Shown here: positions 1 to 13,045 of the stretch, one piece after another | How the letters are laid out: each line of letters begins with the position of its first letter | How positions within the stretch are numbered: the stretch's first letter is position 1 | From: Amaranthus tricolor | Taxonomy: Eukaryota > Streptophyta > Magnoliopsida > Caryophyllales > Amaranthaceae | Assembly: GCF_026212465.1 (NCBI RefSeq) | Contig: NC_080057.1 | Coordinates: forward strand, 14,227,619 to 14,291,618 | Length of the DNA: 64,000 nucleotides | Direction: 5' to 3' | The notes under the pieces: model-generated | Database searches by the model: none | Told to the model about the DNA's origin: nothing | What the model saw: the letters and a program-made list of their open reading frames with translations, nothing else | Program-made: the position numbers and the translations under genes

Positions 1-1185
1 CTCATTTCATTTAGATTTTGGACCCTTAATAACTTGTCGGATTATTTTTCATAGTTATGATAGATCCGTTTTACTATTTTACTTAGTTATTTGATAAAAT
101 ATTTTATTAAGTACTTAGAAATATTACCCTTGACTTTTATGATTATTTATGACATAATAATGACTTAGTTTAGCCTAAGGAATCTTAGTATAGCTATAAA
201 AATTTATTATTTAGTTAATATTAATTTATTAGATACTATTAATTTGTTTCTATTACAAGGGTAGAATTGTCAAAATTTTGACTAGTGGAAGTTTGACTTA
301 TAAGAATGTATACTATTTCGGTTCAGAGTCTTGTTTGATATTGCATGATATTGATTGTATGACTCTGATAGTAAGGTGACATTGAACCATGGACCAGTAT
401 GTAAAATCCCGGCGTCTGTGTTAGCCAACATGTAAAATGCGGTGTCAGATAGGGGGTCCGAGAAAAACCCATCCTGTGGAGTCTCGAGCATAACAGTGTT
501 GAGAGGAGTGACGACTCCCACCACAGTTACGGTTTAGGATTACGGTCCTCACCTAACCAGACCCTTACATATATCAGTTGTCATTATTGTTGGATCTTGT
601 GATGTGCTATGATAGTAAAGTTATGAGGCTTAATCGAACTTGATTGAATAAGCATTAAGGTTTCCAAGTATTTAGTAGCAGTAATTAACTTCTGCAAGTA
701 TTGAGAATGTAACTTAATGGCTTAATAAAGGTCAATAATGAGTAATAACCTTCTATATTGTGCTTGATGATTATTTTGTAAGCATGATTTAACTATCGCA
801 TCATAAGCTTGTGGAGGAAATTGTACTCGGCTTTATCGTTGACCGATTCAATCGGCTGATATCCGTATTATGGATGACAATATTTTGCAGGGAAATTTGG
901 CTTAGGTTTCAATCCAGGCCGCAACTTTAATTATTCTATCGAGGACTTAGCTGCATTGATTTTACTTGATGACTTTGATGACTATATTGTACTTATGCTT
1001 TTTTTTTTATCGTATTTAAGCAAACCTTATGTTATATTTTCTTAGTTGTAAGATTTTTAACTTATGTTTTAAACGGTTTTAGTTTAAATGGTTTTTAGCA
1101 GTTCGGCGTTTTACACTTCCTTATTATTTATCTTAAGTATAATTATTAATGTTAATTATGTATTGAGAGCACCGCTCCTGCTACA
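1..1185 (+). repeat. 3' part of a gypsy-type LTR (left copy)
   Basis: No coding capacity is seen. The stretch from about 281 to 1185 is a diverged direct repeat of 5676-6588. Shared anchors are a block beginning GACTAG near 280/5680, a CAGACCCTTACATATA block near 560/5945, the string CCGTATTATGGATGACA near 865/6261 with TTTTGCAG just after it, and an end of the form GC-rich plus CTACA. The same LTR end appears inverted at 27067-27500. The 5' end of this LTR lies outside the window. Gypsy assignment is inferred from its similarity to the other long LTRs here; no pol is attached. Confidence 0.6.
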
Positions 1186-2441
1186 CCATGAGTCTTAGTC
1201 TTTAAGGAAACATTCTAATATTTACTTGAGGTTAGTCAATCAGAATTATTTCCTTTGCTATGATTCATGTTGGTAGCTTTGCTAGAATCTCTCATAATGA
1301 TTAATTGCTCAACATTCGGCGATTCTTAACCTTGAGAGGCACAACAATGATCTCTTGTGACTTGTGATACTTTTTCTGGTAACAAATTTTAGGCATTGAT
1401 GTGTTGTACCTTTCTTACAAGATTAAAATAATTTTTAAAAGTTTTTGGTTTGTCTTTGTTCAAGATTAAAATGTGGTATCAACAGTAAAGCAGCAGTACA
1501 TGAGGTTTTAGTGATTGTTGGCTACTTTCATTTTTTTTGGGTCAAAGTGTTTTATGGTGGAAGAGCTCACGTACGTTTGATGGATGCTACTTCTATGACG
1601 GTTGTACATCTATTTATAATTGTTGGTTGGATGTTAATTTTTGGAGTTAAAAACTTGATATTTGTATATATAAATTAGTAGATGTATTAATGATGTATGT
1701 AAATTTTGGGTTAAAAACTTGATGTTTTAGTGGATTACTAACACGAAATGCTGAATTAGCGGTAGATAACAAGATAACTCAAAAGTGAAGTGCTGATAAC
1801 ACATTTAAGTTTGCGTATTGATGCACTTCAATAGGTTTATAAGGGTTAGGGTTTTTGTAATATGCTTGTTGGTTTATAAATTATGTCAATATTTTAGCAA
1901 ATCTTATTAATTTATACTTGCAACACTAAAAATTATTTTTTAAATATTTATCATTAGCTAATTAAAATTAGTCCTAAATTTGTTAAAAAAAGAATTGATT
2001 TGTTTTCGGTTATAAATTAATTTAGGTTTACAACATTTTGATTAATTATCGGTTCAGTTAAAAATCGGTTTTAGTTAATTTGATTTTGATCGGATAGCGT
2101 TTGGTTCGGTGCATAATTCAGGTTGGATAAAACTCTGTTCGGTCACTCTTGAATTTCGGTATATATGGTTGACGGTTATAAGTCAGTTATAAAATTCGGT
2201 CGCACTTCGGATTTGATTATACTCTTTTTGGTTATCAACCAGTTCGAGAACAATTTCAGTTCGGTAAACCTAAAAAGCGAACACATTTTCCAGTCAGGTA
2301 ACTTTCGATTTCGATTCGGATTTTCGGATCGGGTGGCATTTGAAGAGCTCTACGTCCTATATTCGTCTTTTTGTGAGAATTATATATTCAAGTAGAATGT
2401 TTTCATATTCATTTCAAAATATATATTTTAAATTAAATTGG
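1186..2441. other. Non-coding stretch between LTR copies
   Basis: No gene is supported. At 2040-2360 the sequence is rich in short GGTTCGG / ATCGGTT words, like the subterminal motif fields of the hAT-like element at 20159-23458, so it may be an old DNA-transposon remnant. The short open frames here have no recognisable domain. Confidence 0.35.
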
Positions 2442-3123
2442 ATATATTAATAATCCAAAATTGCATTGGCTGGCACGAAAATCTGAATGATGCATTTATA
2501 CATGAGTAGAGAAAATATTCCATTTTATATCTCTTATCCGTATGTTTATAAATGATTTTTTAGAGTTTTTTTTGAAAGGATATTTTTGAGCTTATGAGTT
2601 AGGAGTTATTTTAAGAAATATACTGAAGAATAATTTTAAATTTTAAATCATTTAAAATATGTTAAATAATTAAAAGGTATAGATAAGATCAAGAACTAGA
2701 ATTTTATAGAGGAATTAGAGGTTGTTCCTATTTCTGCAAGATGTATGAAAATAAATTGAAATAGTTTGGGCATATGTAGAGAAAAACTTTTGACATCTCC
2801 TCCCCTGATATATTAATAATTCAAAATTACATTGGCTTGCACCAAAATCCGAATTATGCATTTATACATGACTAGAGAAAATATTCCATTTTATATCTCT
2901 TATCCGTATGTTTATAAATGATATTTTAGAGTTTTTTTTTTAAAGGATATTTTTGAGCATGAGTAGGGAGTTATTTTAAGAAATATATTGAAGAATAATT
3001 TTAAATTTTAAATTATTTAAAAATGTTAAATAATTAAAAAGTTGTAGATAAGATCAAGAACTAGAAGTTTATAGAGAAATTAGAGGTTGCCCCTATTTCT
3101 GCAAGATGCATGAAAATAAATTA
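2442..3123 (+). repeat. Tandem pair of ~316 bp repeats
   Basis: 2442-2757 and 2808-3123 are direct copies. Both start GATATATTAATAAT and pass through ATTCCATTTTATATCTC and GATAAGATCAAGAACTAGAA, and both end at GAAAATAAATT. A spacer of about 50 bp separates them. The copies differ by scattered substitutions and small indels, so the duplication is old. No coding potential. Confidence 0.75.
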
Positions 3124-3149
3124 AAAGCAAGTATTTCAGAATTTTTCTT

Positions 3150-6100
3150 AAAACTACTATTTTACTTCTGAAATTATTTTAAAATAGTAAATGAGTTCAT
3201 TTTAACCCCATCTTTTACCATATCATCCACATGCATGTTATTGAAGATACGCGACCATTAGATTGAGGTAGCTTGTGGTATAACTAAAGGTAAGAGTGTA
3301 TATTTGTACAAAGGTCAGACTGAATGACAGTTTTGCATGATCTGAAAGATAACCTAATTTACTTAAGTTATCCCCTCTATAATTGAGTGCTACCACTTGG
3401 AAACTTTTCCTAATACTCCTCACACGCCCTTATATCCCTCCAGAAAAGAGAGATTCATCTCCCGCTTTCTACCCCTGTATCTCAACAGTTTCTTATATGC
3501 CTTTAACAAATCATCTTTTTTCTCCCCAATTCTCTTAATGAGAGACTCATATTTTTATACTATAATATTATTGACATCCTAAACATTACATTGATGCCTC
3601 ACACGCACATATAAAAGCTCTATTAGCCCCTCATCTTCAAGCAAACATTCACAACTTGTTGTTCGTTTTTGGTCAATTGTATACATGAACACAATTTAAA
3701 GTGTTTACCCAACTTCCTCACATTTTAGACCCAAAAATTGCATTAATTGGAGCATGAAAGATTATGCTTTGCCCTCAAACATTTCAGATAACTAAGAGTA
3801 AGCCAATTTTAAACACCTTCTATTTTGTGGATTTTTGACCTCCTTCTACTCATTTTAACATTATAGTGTATGTTAAGAAACATGGGCCTTGGAGTTGTAA
3901 GCAATTAGACACTTGAATCATTGAATTTGGAGTTTGGAGCTAAAGGTTATGAGCATTTTAGTAAGACATGCTGAAAAGGGACTTATGATGGTGAGAGATT
4001 TGAACTTTAAGTTGAATGTGGAATTAATAATTGGAGTTAGAGATGAAGATAGAAAATAATCTTAGCATTTCCTAAGCCAAAATCATCAACTTTTGTAAAC
4101 TTCAAGTATCATTATTTTGGAAGTATGGATTATTATTTTTAAACCTTTAAGATTATTCTTAGAGCTTATTTTCTCTTATTTTGGTGTTCTTATTTCTTAT
4201 TATTTCTCTAGAATCCTTGGTGGCTTATGGTACAAACTTTTTAACCTTCTTACTATGTGAAAATTAATATTATATTTAATTGATTATGTGAAAGATAGGA
4301 TCATATGTTAAAATAGATTAGTTATATCTTGTATGTTGATTTAAAGTAAGAATAACATATTTTTGTGTTAAACAATAAAAAAATTAAGTATTAATTATAA
4401 GTTAAGTATATGCAAGTTATAAGTTTAAAATTTATGATATTTTATATATATTATTGTTAGAAATGTTATTCAGATGTTTATATTATAAATTTTCAAGTAT
4501 TGTGATTATTACTTGAAAATAATATTTGATTAAAGTCATAAAATAAAAATACATAAATCTGAATAAATTTCATTTATATGATATTATTGATGGATATATG
4601 TCTTATTATGTGTAATTTTGCCTTAGTGTTCATGTATGTAAATTTTATGAATTTCTATTGTGTAAAAATGGATAAAAAAGGTGTTTTGTGGTGTTTTTGT
4701 GAAGTTATTATTGTGAATGAATTTTGTATAAGCTTAGGAATTTTAGGATTATATTTTATATGAACTTCACAAGTGAATAAAAGTTAGAAAATCTTTTTGG
4801 TTCATTTCCTTAAAGTTATTTCATTCAATGGTTATTTATGGAATTTTAAGTAATAAAATATGTTCTAATATTTTAAAGGGAGTTAAATATATTCTTTATA
4901 GATACATAGTTGATAAAATTATATTATTATATTTTCTACAAGTTTAAACCAGAATATAAACTTTTGGTACTTTTCTATGAATTTTTACAAAGTACTTGGC
5001 TATTTACCGATGAAATGTAAAATGGTAAAGTATGAAATAAATACTAAACGGACTATTTTGGACTTAAAAGTTTTATGAGACTCTTATATGCACAGTAGGT
5101 TTGAAATTTGATAATTGGATAAGTTTATATGACCATCTATAGACCCTTGTGAATTTTAAATAAAACAGTAAATCTAAAAACGATAAAATATGAAATAAAT
5201 ACTAAATGGACTAGTTTGGACTTGAAATTTTTATGAGATACTCCCCATATATAGTAGGATGATATGAGGACCCTTGGAAAAAATTTTCATGGGAATTTGA
5301 GGACATTAATAATTTTACATTCGTTTATTGTCAAATTGGAAAACAATTTAGTTAGAATGCATAGACTCGTTTTTCTTGAACTTTTTGGTTAAAAACTTAC
5401 TTTATATAGCTTCTGGACCTCTAATGTATTTTCAGAATATTTTTATTGGTTATTATGGATTTTTAATTAATTTACATGTTTAATCGATGGAAATTCCTTA
5501 TTAAATATTACGAAAGATTTTCCTTAAGTTTTATAAGTTTATATGGTCTTGTAAGAAGCTTATATAGCCTTTAGAACCTTTTCATAATTTGTGGGATTTT
5601 ATTTGTTGTGAATCTCTTAATTATTAAATTAGCAAATATATTGACTTTTCTTAAAGAAAATATTGACTTGGAGTTTGACTAGACTAGCGTTGACTTATAA
5701 CAATGTGAAATAAATAACATAGAGTCTTGTTTGAACTTATGTGTACTTGGATGAATGACTTTGATAGTAAGGAAATGTAGAACCACGGACCAGAGTGTAA
5801 TCCAGCGCCTGTGTTTCTCGACTTTTGGAAATGCGGGGTTAGACAGGGTTCGAGAGAGTCCCATCCTGTAGAAGCTCAAGCATAAAAATGATGGAGTGAC
5901 GAATCCAATCACAGTTAGAGTTTGGAATATGTTCCTCCTCTAGCCAGACCCTTACATATACCAGATAGTCATTATTATGTATGTTGTGCAAATGTGATTT
6001 TCGGTCCAAGTATATTTATTTGATGAACTGTATAGTTAATTACCAAGTGTAGGTGACTGCAAAGATATTTATTTACAATCATGTGGTGAATGTGAAAATT

Positions 6101-6588
6101 GTTGAAAGTATTCGAGAACTGAAAATAAGAAATGAGAATCGATAAACTTAAAGTCAAGCCTTGAAATGTACTTTTGCGTATCTTGTGAATATATTATGAT
6201 TTTTTATTGTTGAGGAATTGTACTCGAATTTACCGCTGATCCTATTCAAACGGTTGTCATCCGTATTATGGATGACAGTATTTTGCAGGAAGATAGATGT
6301 AACTCATGTTTCAATCCAGACTACAAATTTGATTTTATTTTTTTGAGAACTTAACTGCATTTTATTTTACTTGATGACTTTAATGTTTATGGTGTATTCA
6401 TGCTTTTTATTATGTTTTGAGAAAGCATAATATAATATTCTCTCAGTTGTAATATTGTAGACTTATGTTTTTATACGGTTTTAAATTTTAATGGATTTTA
6501 GTAGTTCGAAATTTTAGACTTTCACATTATTTATTGTAAACATTATGATTAGTGTGAATTATATACCGGAACTGCTGCGCCTATAACA
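3150..6588 (+). repeat. Second gypsy-type LTR-like copy
   Basis: The 3' third (5676-6588) is a diverged direct repeat of 281-1185, ending GCGCCTATAACA. The 5' part (about 3170-3560) matches a block in the better preserved LTR at 45910-46320, with shared strings TATCATCCACATGCATG and ATAATTGAGTGCTACCACTTG. It therefore looks like an LTR over 3 kb long in + orientation. The exact 5' boundary was not found and no target duplication could be paired. No coding sequence. Confidence 0.5.
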
Positions 6589-7110
<522 letters not shown>

Positions 7111-7189
7111 CTTATGTAATATTTCACTCAAATATTTCAGTGACTCCAAATAGTCCATCGTATATATTTAAAATACCTGTCATCTCATA

Positions 7190-7299
7190 ATCATAGACGG
7201 ACCTAGTTACTAGAAAGGGGTTGCACATGCAACCCCATTTCTTAGAAAAGAAATTAAGAATACCTGAGTTTTGTACGAATCGAACTCACGACCTACACA
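7190..7299 (-). mobile_element. SINE-like element, 3' half (split by MULE)
   Basis: Read on the minus strand and rejoined across the MULE, the flanks give a possible pol III promoter: GTTCGATTC at 7277-7285 (complement) resembles a B box and TGGCATAGTGTAG at 13920-13932 (complement) resembles an A box, about 36 nt apart once the MULE and one target duplication are removed. The end reads CTAGGTCCGTC. Similar tails occur at about 14640 and, in variant form, near 25080. Family unknown. Confidence 0.45.
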
Positions 7300-7307
7300 A
7301 ACAAATA
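7300..7307. repeat. MULE target-site duplication, left
   Basis: AACAAATA directly outside the left TIR; the identical octamer follows the right TIR at 13898-13905. Extending to 9 bp, the usual MULE length, gives one mismatch. Confidence 0.85.
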
Positions 7308-7411
7308 GGGAATTATTATTTGTCGCCATCTTTTTCATTTTATCGCCACCCCTTCTAATGAAATTACCATATTACCCCTGAATTTAAAAAAATTACAAAA
7401 ATGCCACTTAA
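7308..7411 (+). repeat. MULE left terminal inverted repeat
   Basis: Pairs with the complement of 13793-13897. The outermost few bases (GGGAATT versus CCCGATT) are less conserved than the internal part. Long TIRs of about 100 bp are typical of TIR-MULEs. Confidence 0.9.
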
Positions 7412-7613
7412 CTTAGAAAATGTTTAAGAAATGTAAATGGCAATTAATAACATTGTTATCGCTTAATAACATTATTATCGGAATTATATATATATTGAAT
7501 TTTCAGAGGCGTTATGGTAGTATATTCGAATTCAAACACGATACCTTCTCTCCAAAAACTCTCTAAAAACACTACGTAAAGTTAAACAAGCTAGAACTGT
7601 AGATCGAACATCA

Positions 7614-10206
7614 ATGGCATACCAAGACGAGCATGATAACGATTCGGTAAGTAATTAATCGGTTCGATTTTTGCAAAAAAAAAAAAAAAGGAATGAAGTC
7701 GCACAAACTAGTCGCACAAAACGTGCGACTGGACCTAGGCTGAGTCGCACGTTTTGTGCGACTGAGTTGTGCGACTGCTTCTAATTTATTTTTTTTTTGT
7801 TGTTTTTGAATTTTAAAAAAAAAATTTAATAGAAGTCGCACAAAACGTGCGACTGTGCCTAGGCTGAATCGCACATTTTGTGCGACTCAGCCTAGGCACA
7901 GTCGCACGTTTTGTGCGACTTCTATTATTTTTTTTTTTTGAACTTCGAATTATAAAATTTATTTTGTTTAATTAAATTATTTTATTTTAATCTATTGTTG
8001 TGCTATAATAATGGTATTTTATTATAATTATTTTGTAGAAATAATTATTTTTAAAGTTATTATTATTTTGATATATTATGATAATGTTATTATAATTATT
8101 ATTTGCAGGACTTTGAAAATTTAGGAGATAATGTAGATTATTCTGATAGATTTGTTACCGATAGAGAGTTTGATTCTGTAGATGATTTACATGCTTGGGC
8201 TAATGAGATAGCACTAACAATTGGATTTCAATTTACACGTGCTTCATATAAAAAAAAGAAGGGCGTTCTAGAGTGAGTCTGTACTTAAGATGTCACCGCT
8301 ACGATAAATGAAGTGTTGATTTGCATAACTTAGACAATGCTGCCCGACCTGGTTCCAAAAGTAGGGGTTGTGGGTGTAAATTTATGATTTTAGGAACTAG
8401 TCGTAACCCAGAGGAAAGACCTTGGACGGTTAGAGTGTTTCCTGGTGAAAAAGGAATACATAACCACCCGTTCTTCATGTACAGAGATGGTCAAATAAGA
8501 GTAAATAGGATGACTGTGGATATCAGGCAGCACATACGAGATCTAAGTGCAACTGGCATGCAATCAGGATTTATAATGTCTTCAATTAGAAGAAATTTTC
8601 CTCGTTTTTATGCTAGTATGAATCAAATTTACAATGTGAGACAGTCAATCAGGAGAGAAGAGATGGTTGGTAGGACTCCTCTTTAACACTGTCTGTATAT
8701 GGCCACGGAGCATAATTATGTAGTTTGGACGGACTTGGATAGTAAGGATCAGTTGACTAGATTATTGATTGCGAATCCAACTTATATCCAGATGCTACGT
8801 TTGTGGCCCCATGTTGTGTTGATAGACACAACGTACAAAACGAATAAGCAAAAGTGGCCCCTTTGCGAAATCATTGGAATGACGCCAACGAATCATAATT
8901 TCTTGGTTGCATTCTGTTTGATGCGAGATGAGGCGGCTGTGTCTTATTCTTGGGTGTTGGAGAGGTTGAGGGATATTTACGGGAGAGACCAGACGCCGGA
9001 TGTAATCGTAATGGATCGGGATGAGGGCTTGTCTGCAGCTATTCGTGCTGTCTTTCCAGGTAAACAGGTTTTAATTATTAATTATCGTCGATCTATGTAT
9101 TATATATTTCTGAATTAATTTTAAATTTATGTTTAATGCAGATGTACGACATCTATTATGCGTATGGCATATTGGCAATGACGTGGAGAACATGGTCGAT
9201 AAATTGTGTGGCGGCAAGAAAAATCAACAGGGGCAGTTATTCAGGCAAACAAAATGGAACCCCTTGGTTAACAGTATGACGATCGCCGATTTTGAAAACA
9301 GATGGGAAGGGATTGTGTCCACTTGGTCGACTAGGAACCGGAGAGTCGTGCGATATTTGGCAGGAACATGGATTCCTCACAAAGAGAAATTTGTGCGTGG
9401 GTGGACGAATGATTGTTTGCACTTGGGTAACCAGACTACCAGTAGAGTTGAAAGTCAACACTCTTCCTTCAAGTACTATTTGGGTAGCAGTAATAGCTCA
9501 TTCGATACGCTGTTTAAAAGGGCGCACGCACAAATTACGAATCAACAATCGAAAATAAGACAAGCTCTTGAGGAATCTAAGAATTCCATTTCAAGGACGT
9601 CGCGACTTAATTTTCTACGATCGTTGTATCGTCATGTTTCTATATATGCCTTGGAACTATTGATGATGGAGCACAGCCGGATGTTAAACCTGGGCAGTTG
9701 TCTTTTAGAAAAATGCGGTTGTGTCATTCAAAAAACCCTCGGATTACCATGCGCGTGTTACTGTTACTTGTCTATTAGGTCTAATGGTGCTTTGTACTTG
9801 GACGATATACATCAGTTTTGGAAAACGTTAAAGTATTTAGATGCTGAAGAAGACGCCAACGAAGAAGTACGGCACGCAAACGCCGATGATAAAGAGTACT
9901 TTCAATCGTTGGTGGATGAAGTTTTAAAATCCGACCCCTTAGTACTACGACGCGTCTCTCAGGTACTTGAACATGAGCTACACCCCGATGGTGACGACAT
10001 ACCTGAGCCCCAAGCAAGTCCACCGAGGAAAGGAAGACCAATGACAAGCAGAACCTTGAGGAGAAACAAAAGTGCGTTTGAGTACAATAGATCGTCCTCA
10101 AGGGGTCGCGGATCAAGATCATCATCACGCGGGAGATCCAGTGGTAGATCAAGCAGCCGGTCGCATCAATCGTCAGTTGGAATTAACTTCAGTTTCAACT
10201 TATCAG
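7614..10206 (+). pseudogene. FAR1-type MULE transposase (broken)
   Basis: Encodes a MULE (mudrA-like) DDE transposase. Exon 1 (7614-7646) is an 11-codon ATG exon with a GTAAGT donor. Intron 1 (7647-8108) holds the palindromes. Exon 2 starts at 8109 with a FAR1/WRKY-GCM1-type DNA-binding region (HAWANEIALTIGF, then CGCKF and an IHNH pair near 8455-8470). The DDE core has Asp in VVLIDTTYK (about 8820), Asp in VIVMDRDEG (about 9010) and Glu in RVESQHS (about 9448). A second intron, 9060-9141, joins cleanly to give the DVRHLLCVWHI motif. A SWIM-like CGC...LPCAC motif lies at about 9714-9765, with Tyr where a His is usual, followed by an Arg/Ser/Gly-rich linker. Lesions: a frameshift at about 8262-8274, and in-frame stops TGA at 8309-8311 and TAA at 8684-8686. 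The frame to the OTU domain is also broken near 10251-10311. The core chemistry looks intact, so decay is probably recent. Confidence 0.9.
7695..7926. repeat. Palindrome cluster with GTCGCAC/GTGCGAC cores
   Basis: Two palindromes lie in transposase intron 1: an imperfect one at 7695-7782 and a nearly perfect 99 bp one at 7828-7926 (arms of about 49 nt, centre 7877). Each is built from the 20-mer AGTCGCACAAAACGTGCGAC in alternating orientation, joined by GCCTAGGC-type spacers. The cores are GC-rich in an otherwise AT-rich intron. Such arms would fold into strong hairpins in RNA or single-stranded DNA. A related palindrome lies near the other end at 13381-13433. Confidence 0.9.
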
Positions 10207-10269
10207 GTACCCTTATTTCTTTTCATATAATCTTATATGTTTTATATCAATATTGGCCTAATGATATAT

Positions 10270-10908
10270 TGTTATTTTTTCAGATGGTGCAGCAGGTATT
10301 GGCCTAATGATTGGATTGATGTTATAGGTGACGGTAATTGTGGATTTAGAGCTATTGCCGCCACAGAGTTAGGGGGTGAGGAAGCATGGCCTCTGTTACG
10401 AAGTGCAATGAGTTTGGAAATGGAAACGCATAGAGAACAATATGCACGCGTATATTTATCAGCTGATTCGGTGGAGGAAGCTATATTCAGAGTTGGTGCC
10501 CACAATAAAGGACCTGCTCCGTACGCTCACTGGTTGGAAATGACAACACTGTATTCTGCAACAACATTTTTAAACATAGCAATTGCGTATTATGGCTCTG
10601 CGGATGGTCATCCAATGTACAATTGTTTAGTGCTTCCTTTAAGAAGAACAGGGGGAACGCATGGCGTAAATAAACTTATACATATTCTTTGGGTAAACGG
10701 GAATCATTATGTTCAGCTTTTAATGAACGATGATTCATCTCCACTGCCGCTAGTCCAACAAAATTGGAGAGCAGCAGCAAACAATTCATGTGCAGATTTA
10801 GAAAGACAATATCGTAATAGGATATCACTTTGGAATAGAATGTGCAGCGTACAACGACAACAACATAATAACACCGCCGGAGACGCGGTGAATTTAGATT
10901 CTCCATAG
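10270..10908 (+). pseudogene. OTU-family cysteine protease domain of the MULE
   Basis: The open frame 10237-10908 contains an OTU (ovarian tumour) fold: catalytic Asp/Cys in IGDGNCGFRA (Asp32, Cys35 counted from 10237) and the candidate catalytic His157 in NGNHYVQL. OTU proteins are deubiquitinases. Plant MULE proteins with a C-terminal OTU domain are a known arrangement, so this was probably the C-terminal part of the transposase polyprotein rather than a separate gene. The transposase frame reads YWPND at 10251-10265 and the OTU frame reads YWPND again at 10297-10311. A 46 bp insertion between the repeated words therefore explains the frame change. No GT-AG splice I tried restores the frame. 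It ends with TAG at 10906-10908. Catalytic residues are intact. Confidence 0.8.
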
Positions 10909-11043
10909 TGTTTATATATAATTCAATGCATTGTAATAATTAAGTCAGTAAATATGTAAGTGATTCAAACGATTAAAAAGTTGTTCATATATAAAGATTA
11001 AATACAACAATTGTTCATGCATTACAAAACAGGAAAATGTCTA

Positions 11044-13045
11044 TTAAGGGCTGCGCCCTCTACACTCTTGCCATTCGGAAAACAACTCTCTAAGATCATC
11101 TAAATACATATCAGCAGCATCTCTTTCCCGAGGCGTCATTTGAGCAATAGCTGGCATCCTGAGCAATGGCGCAAGTCGAGTTGGAAATTCAGCAGCAAAC
11201 TGTAAAACCAGACAATTGCAAAGTCAATACATGTTATGAAACATAAAAATAAAATAGATAATTAGGAACACTAACATATTCGACTCTGTTATCCGCAACA
11301 CCAAACGCAGCAGCAGGTCCTTCACCTGGGATGAGAAAACAGTGGGAAGACACTCTAAACCAGTCCACGTAATCCGGGGCAGCCTCTGATGGAACCGATG
11401 CCCGACGTAGTGCCTGCTCAACTACGCGGGCACAGTAAGGGAACCTACTCCACATCTCCGTAAACATACAAGAAGAAGCGAATGTAACTGAGTAGGAGCC
11501 TTGTGCTGGTCGCAAAGCTTGGGTAGGTCTCAGCGGAGCCGGGGGAATCTCCTGTGCAAAACCGAGCTGCCTCACTATCCTCTCAGGCAAATAGACCTCC
11601 ACGATATCGAAACAGGTGATACCACCGATATAGGAGGTACGTGGGTGCTCGTTCAATAAAGACCTATCATAAGTCATGTACGGAGTCTACTCCACCTGCT
11701 CACAACGAATATAATACATAATCAACATAACATCTCTGCCCTTGTCATGTACAATTAAGTTTGAGGTCATGTACAAAACCTGTGCCTCTGTCATGGCGTC
11801 TAGTATGCTCCTACAGTCTATTAGTCCGCTCAGCTCGCGGATTGGCTTCGGCGGGGACCACATTTCTGCCCTTATCTTGTTCGGCATGTCAGCTTGACGC
11901 GGATGGGGGCGGAAGGCTGGAAAGTACTCGTAAATCCATGTCTGCAACAGTGTCAGGCAACCAGCAATAGTCTTGCACCCAGTCCTTGTCGCCATACCCA
12001 GTTCGCGATACAAGTGAGCAAGTGTCACTGCACCCCAAGCAATGTCAGCCTGATCAACGGTAACAGTAACAACAGGGTGAGGACTCATTCCGACTCTAGT
12101 CTTACCCACGAGCAACGTGGAACCTACTATAGCCATGTAGTAGGCGGTACGTTGAGTATCCATAGACTGAGAACGGTGGCATAGCTGCAACAGTGCACCA
12201 ACATTAATGCTGCCGCTTGTGAAGTGCCCCTTCGCACGCAGCTCTGACAATGGCATACCAAAGAGGCCGGCCAGGCCAAGCTGCCATTCACTATCAGACG
12301 GTTGCACGGGAAGTGAACCGTCAATGCCAATTCCTAAGATGCGTTGCACGTCGTGCAACATTATGGTCATCTCCCCCCACAGCATGTGGAAGGTGTTGGT
12401 GTCAAGCTGCCACCTTTCCACAAATGCCGTAATGAGAGCACTGTCGATGTGCTGGTGCATTATATACGGCAGACGACCAAGGGGAGTACCAGGTAACACC
12501 CTGTACAATTCATCAGACATGTCCTGAAGTCTAATGATTGAATCCAATGTTTTCTTTCGAGCACGACATTCCAAAATCGGAGGGGTGCGCTCCGATCCCT
12601 CAAATATAACCTTTGCTACGTGCCCACCGTAGCTGGGTATTAAAGTAGTATCAACAGGGCCCCCGGGCTGGGGTGATGTGATTAACCAGTCCGTGCCCGC
12701 GGACTGCGAGCGCCTCCTCCCCCGTGGAGCCGCATCCTCAGCCTGGCTTACTCCTGCCTGATTAGAAGTGCCACCCCAGCCCTGCCCTCTAATCCTGAAC
12801 TTACCAGCATGGCCTCTTACGATCGTCCAATCAATAGGATGACATGCAGACTCATCCTGACCAAGAGACTCTTCCCGACTAAGAGACTCGTCGTAATCAG
12901 TATCATCGTCACCTGAGCCGACCGTATGACTATGTAGGCTACTCTGGCGCTCAAAGCGACTACGCACTTGCTCTAGGGTACTTGAACGTTGGGCCTGACT
13001 ATGTATGGCCGCCTGTTCTTGCCTTGCTCGCCTTGCAGATCCCAT
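11044..13045 (-). pseudogene. Plant mobile domain (PMD/MAIN-like) gene of the MULE
   Basis: Two exons on the minus strand: 13045-11276 and 11199-11044, joined by a 76 bp GT-AG intron (phase 0), giving about 641 codons. The N-terminal 180 residues are low-complexity, Arg/Ser/Gln- and Gly-rich. A plant mobile domain follows: LGRLPYIMHQHIDSALITAF, then FHMLWGEMTIMLHDVQRILG, GMPLSELRAKGHFTSGSIN and MSPHPVVTVTVDQADIAWG. This is the PMD found in MAIN/MAIL proteins (often labelled phosphatase 7 long-form homologue) and in plant transposons; its biochemical role is not settled. One in-frame TAG at 11687-11689 interrupts the conserved EQVE-(W)-TPY region, probably from TGG. Otherwise the frame is open. 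It is convergent with the transposase/OTU gene, like mudrB relative to mudrA, though unrelated in sequence to mudrB as far as I can tell. Confidence 0.85.

Noticed and set aside
282..524. Minus-strand frames at 282-524 and 5679-5912 in equivalent LTR positions
   Set aside because: They follow the LTR repeat, but the proteins are not conserved and have no domain.
7611..7874. Minus-strand 87-codon frame
   Set aside because: Runs through the palindromes and poly(A/T) tracts of the transposase intron; no domain.
7695..7926. CRISPR-like array
   Set aside because: Units are palindromes in alternating orientation with unequal spacers, in a plant transposon intron; no cas genes.
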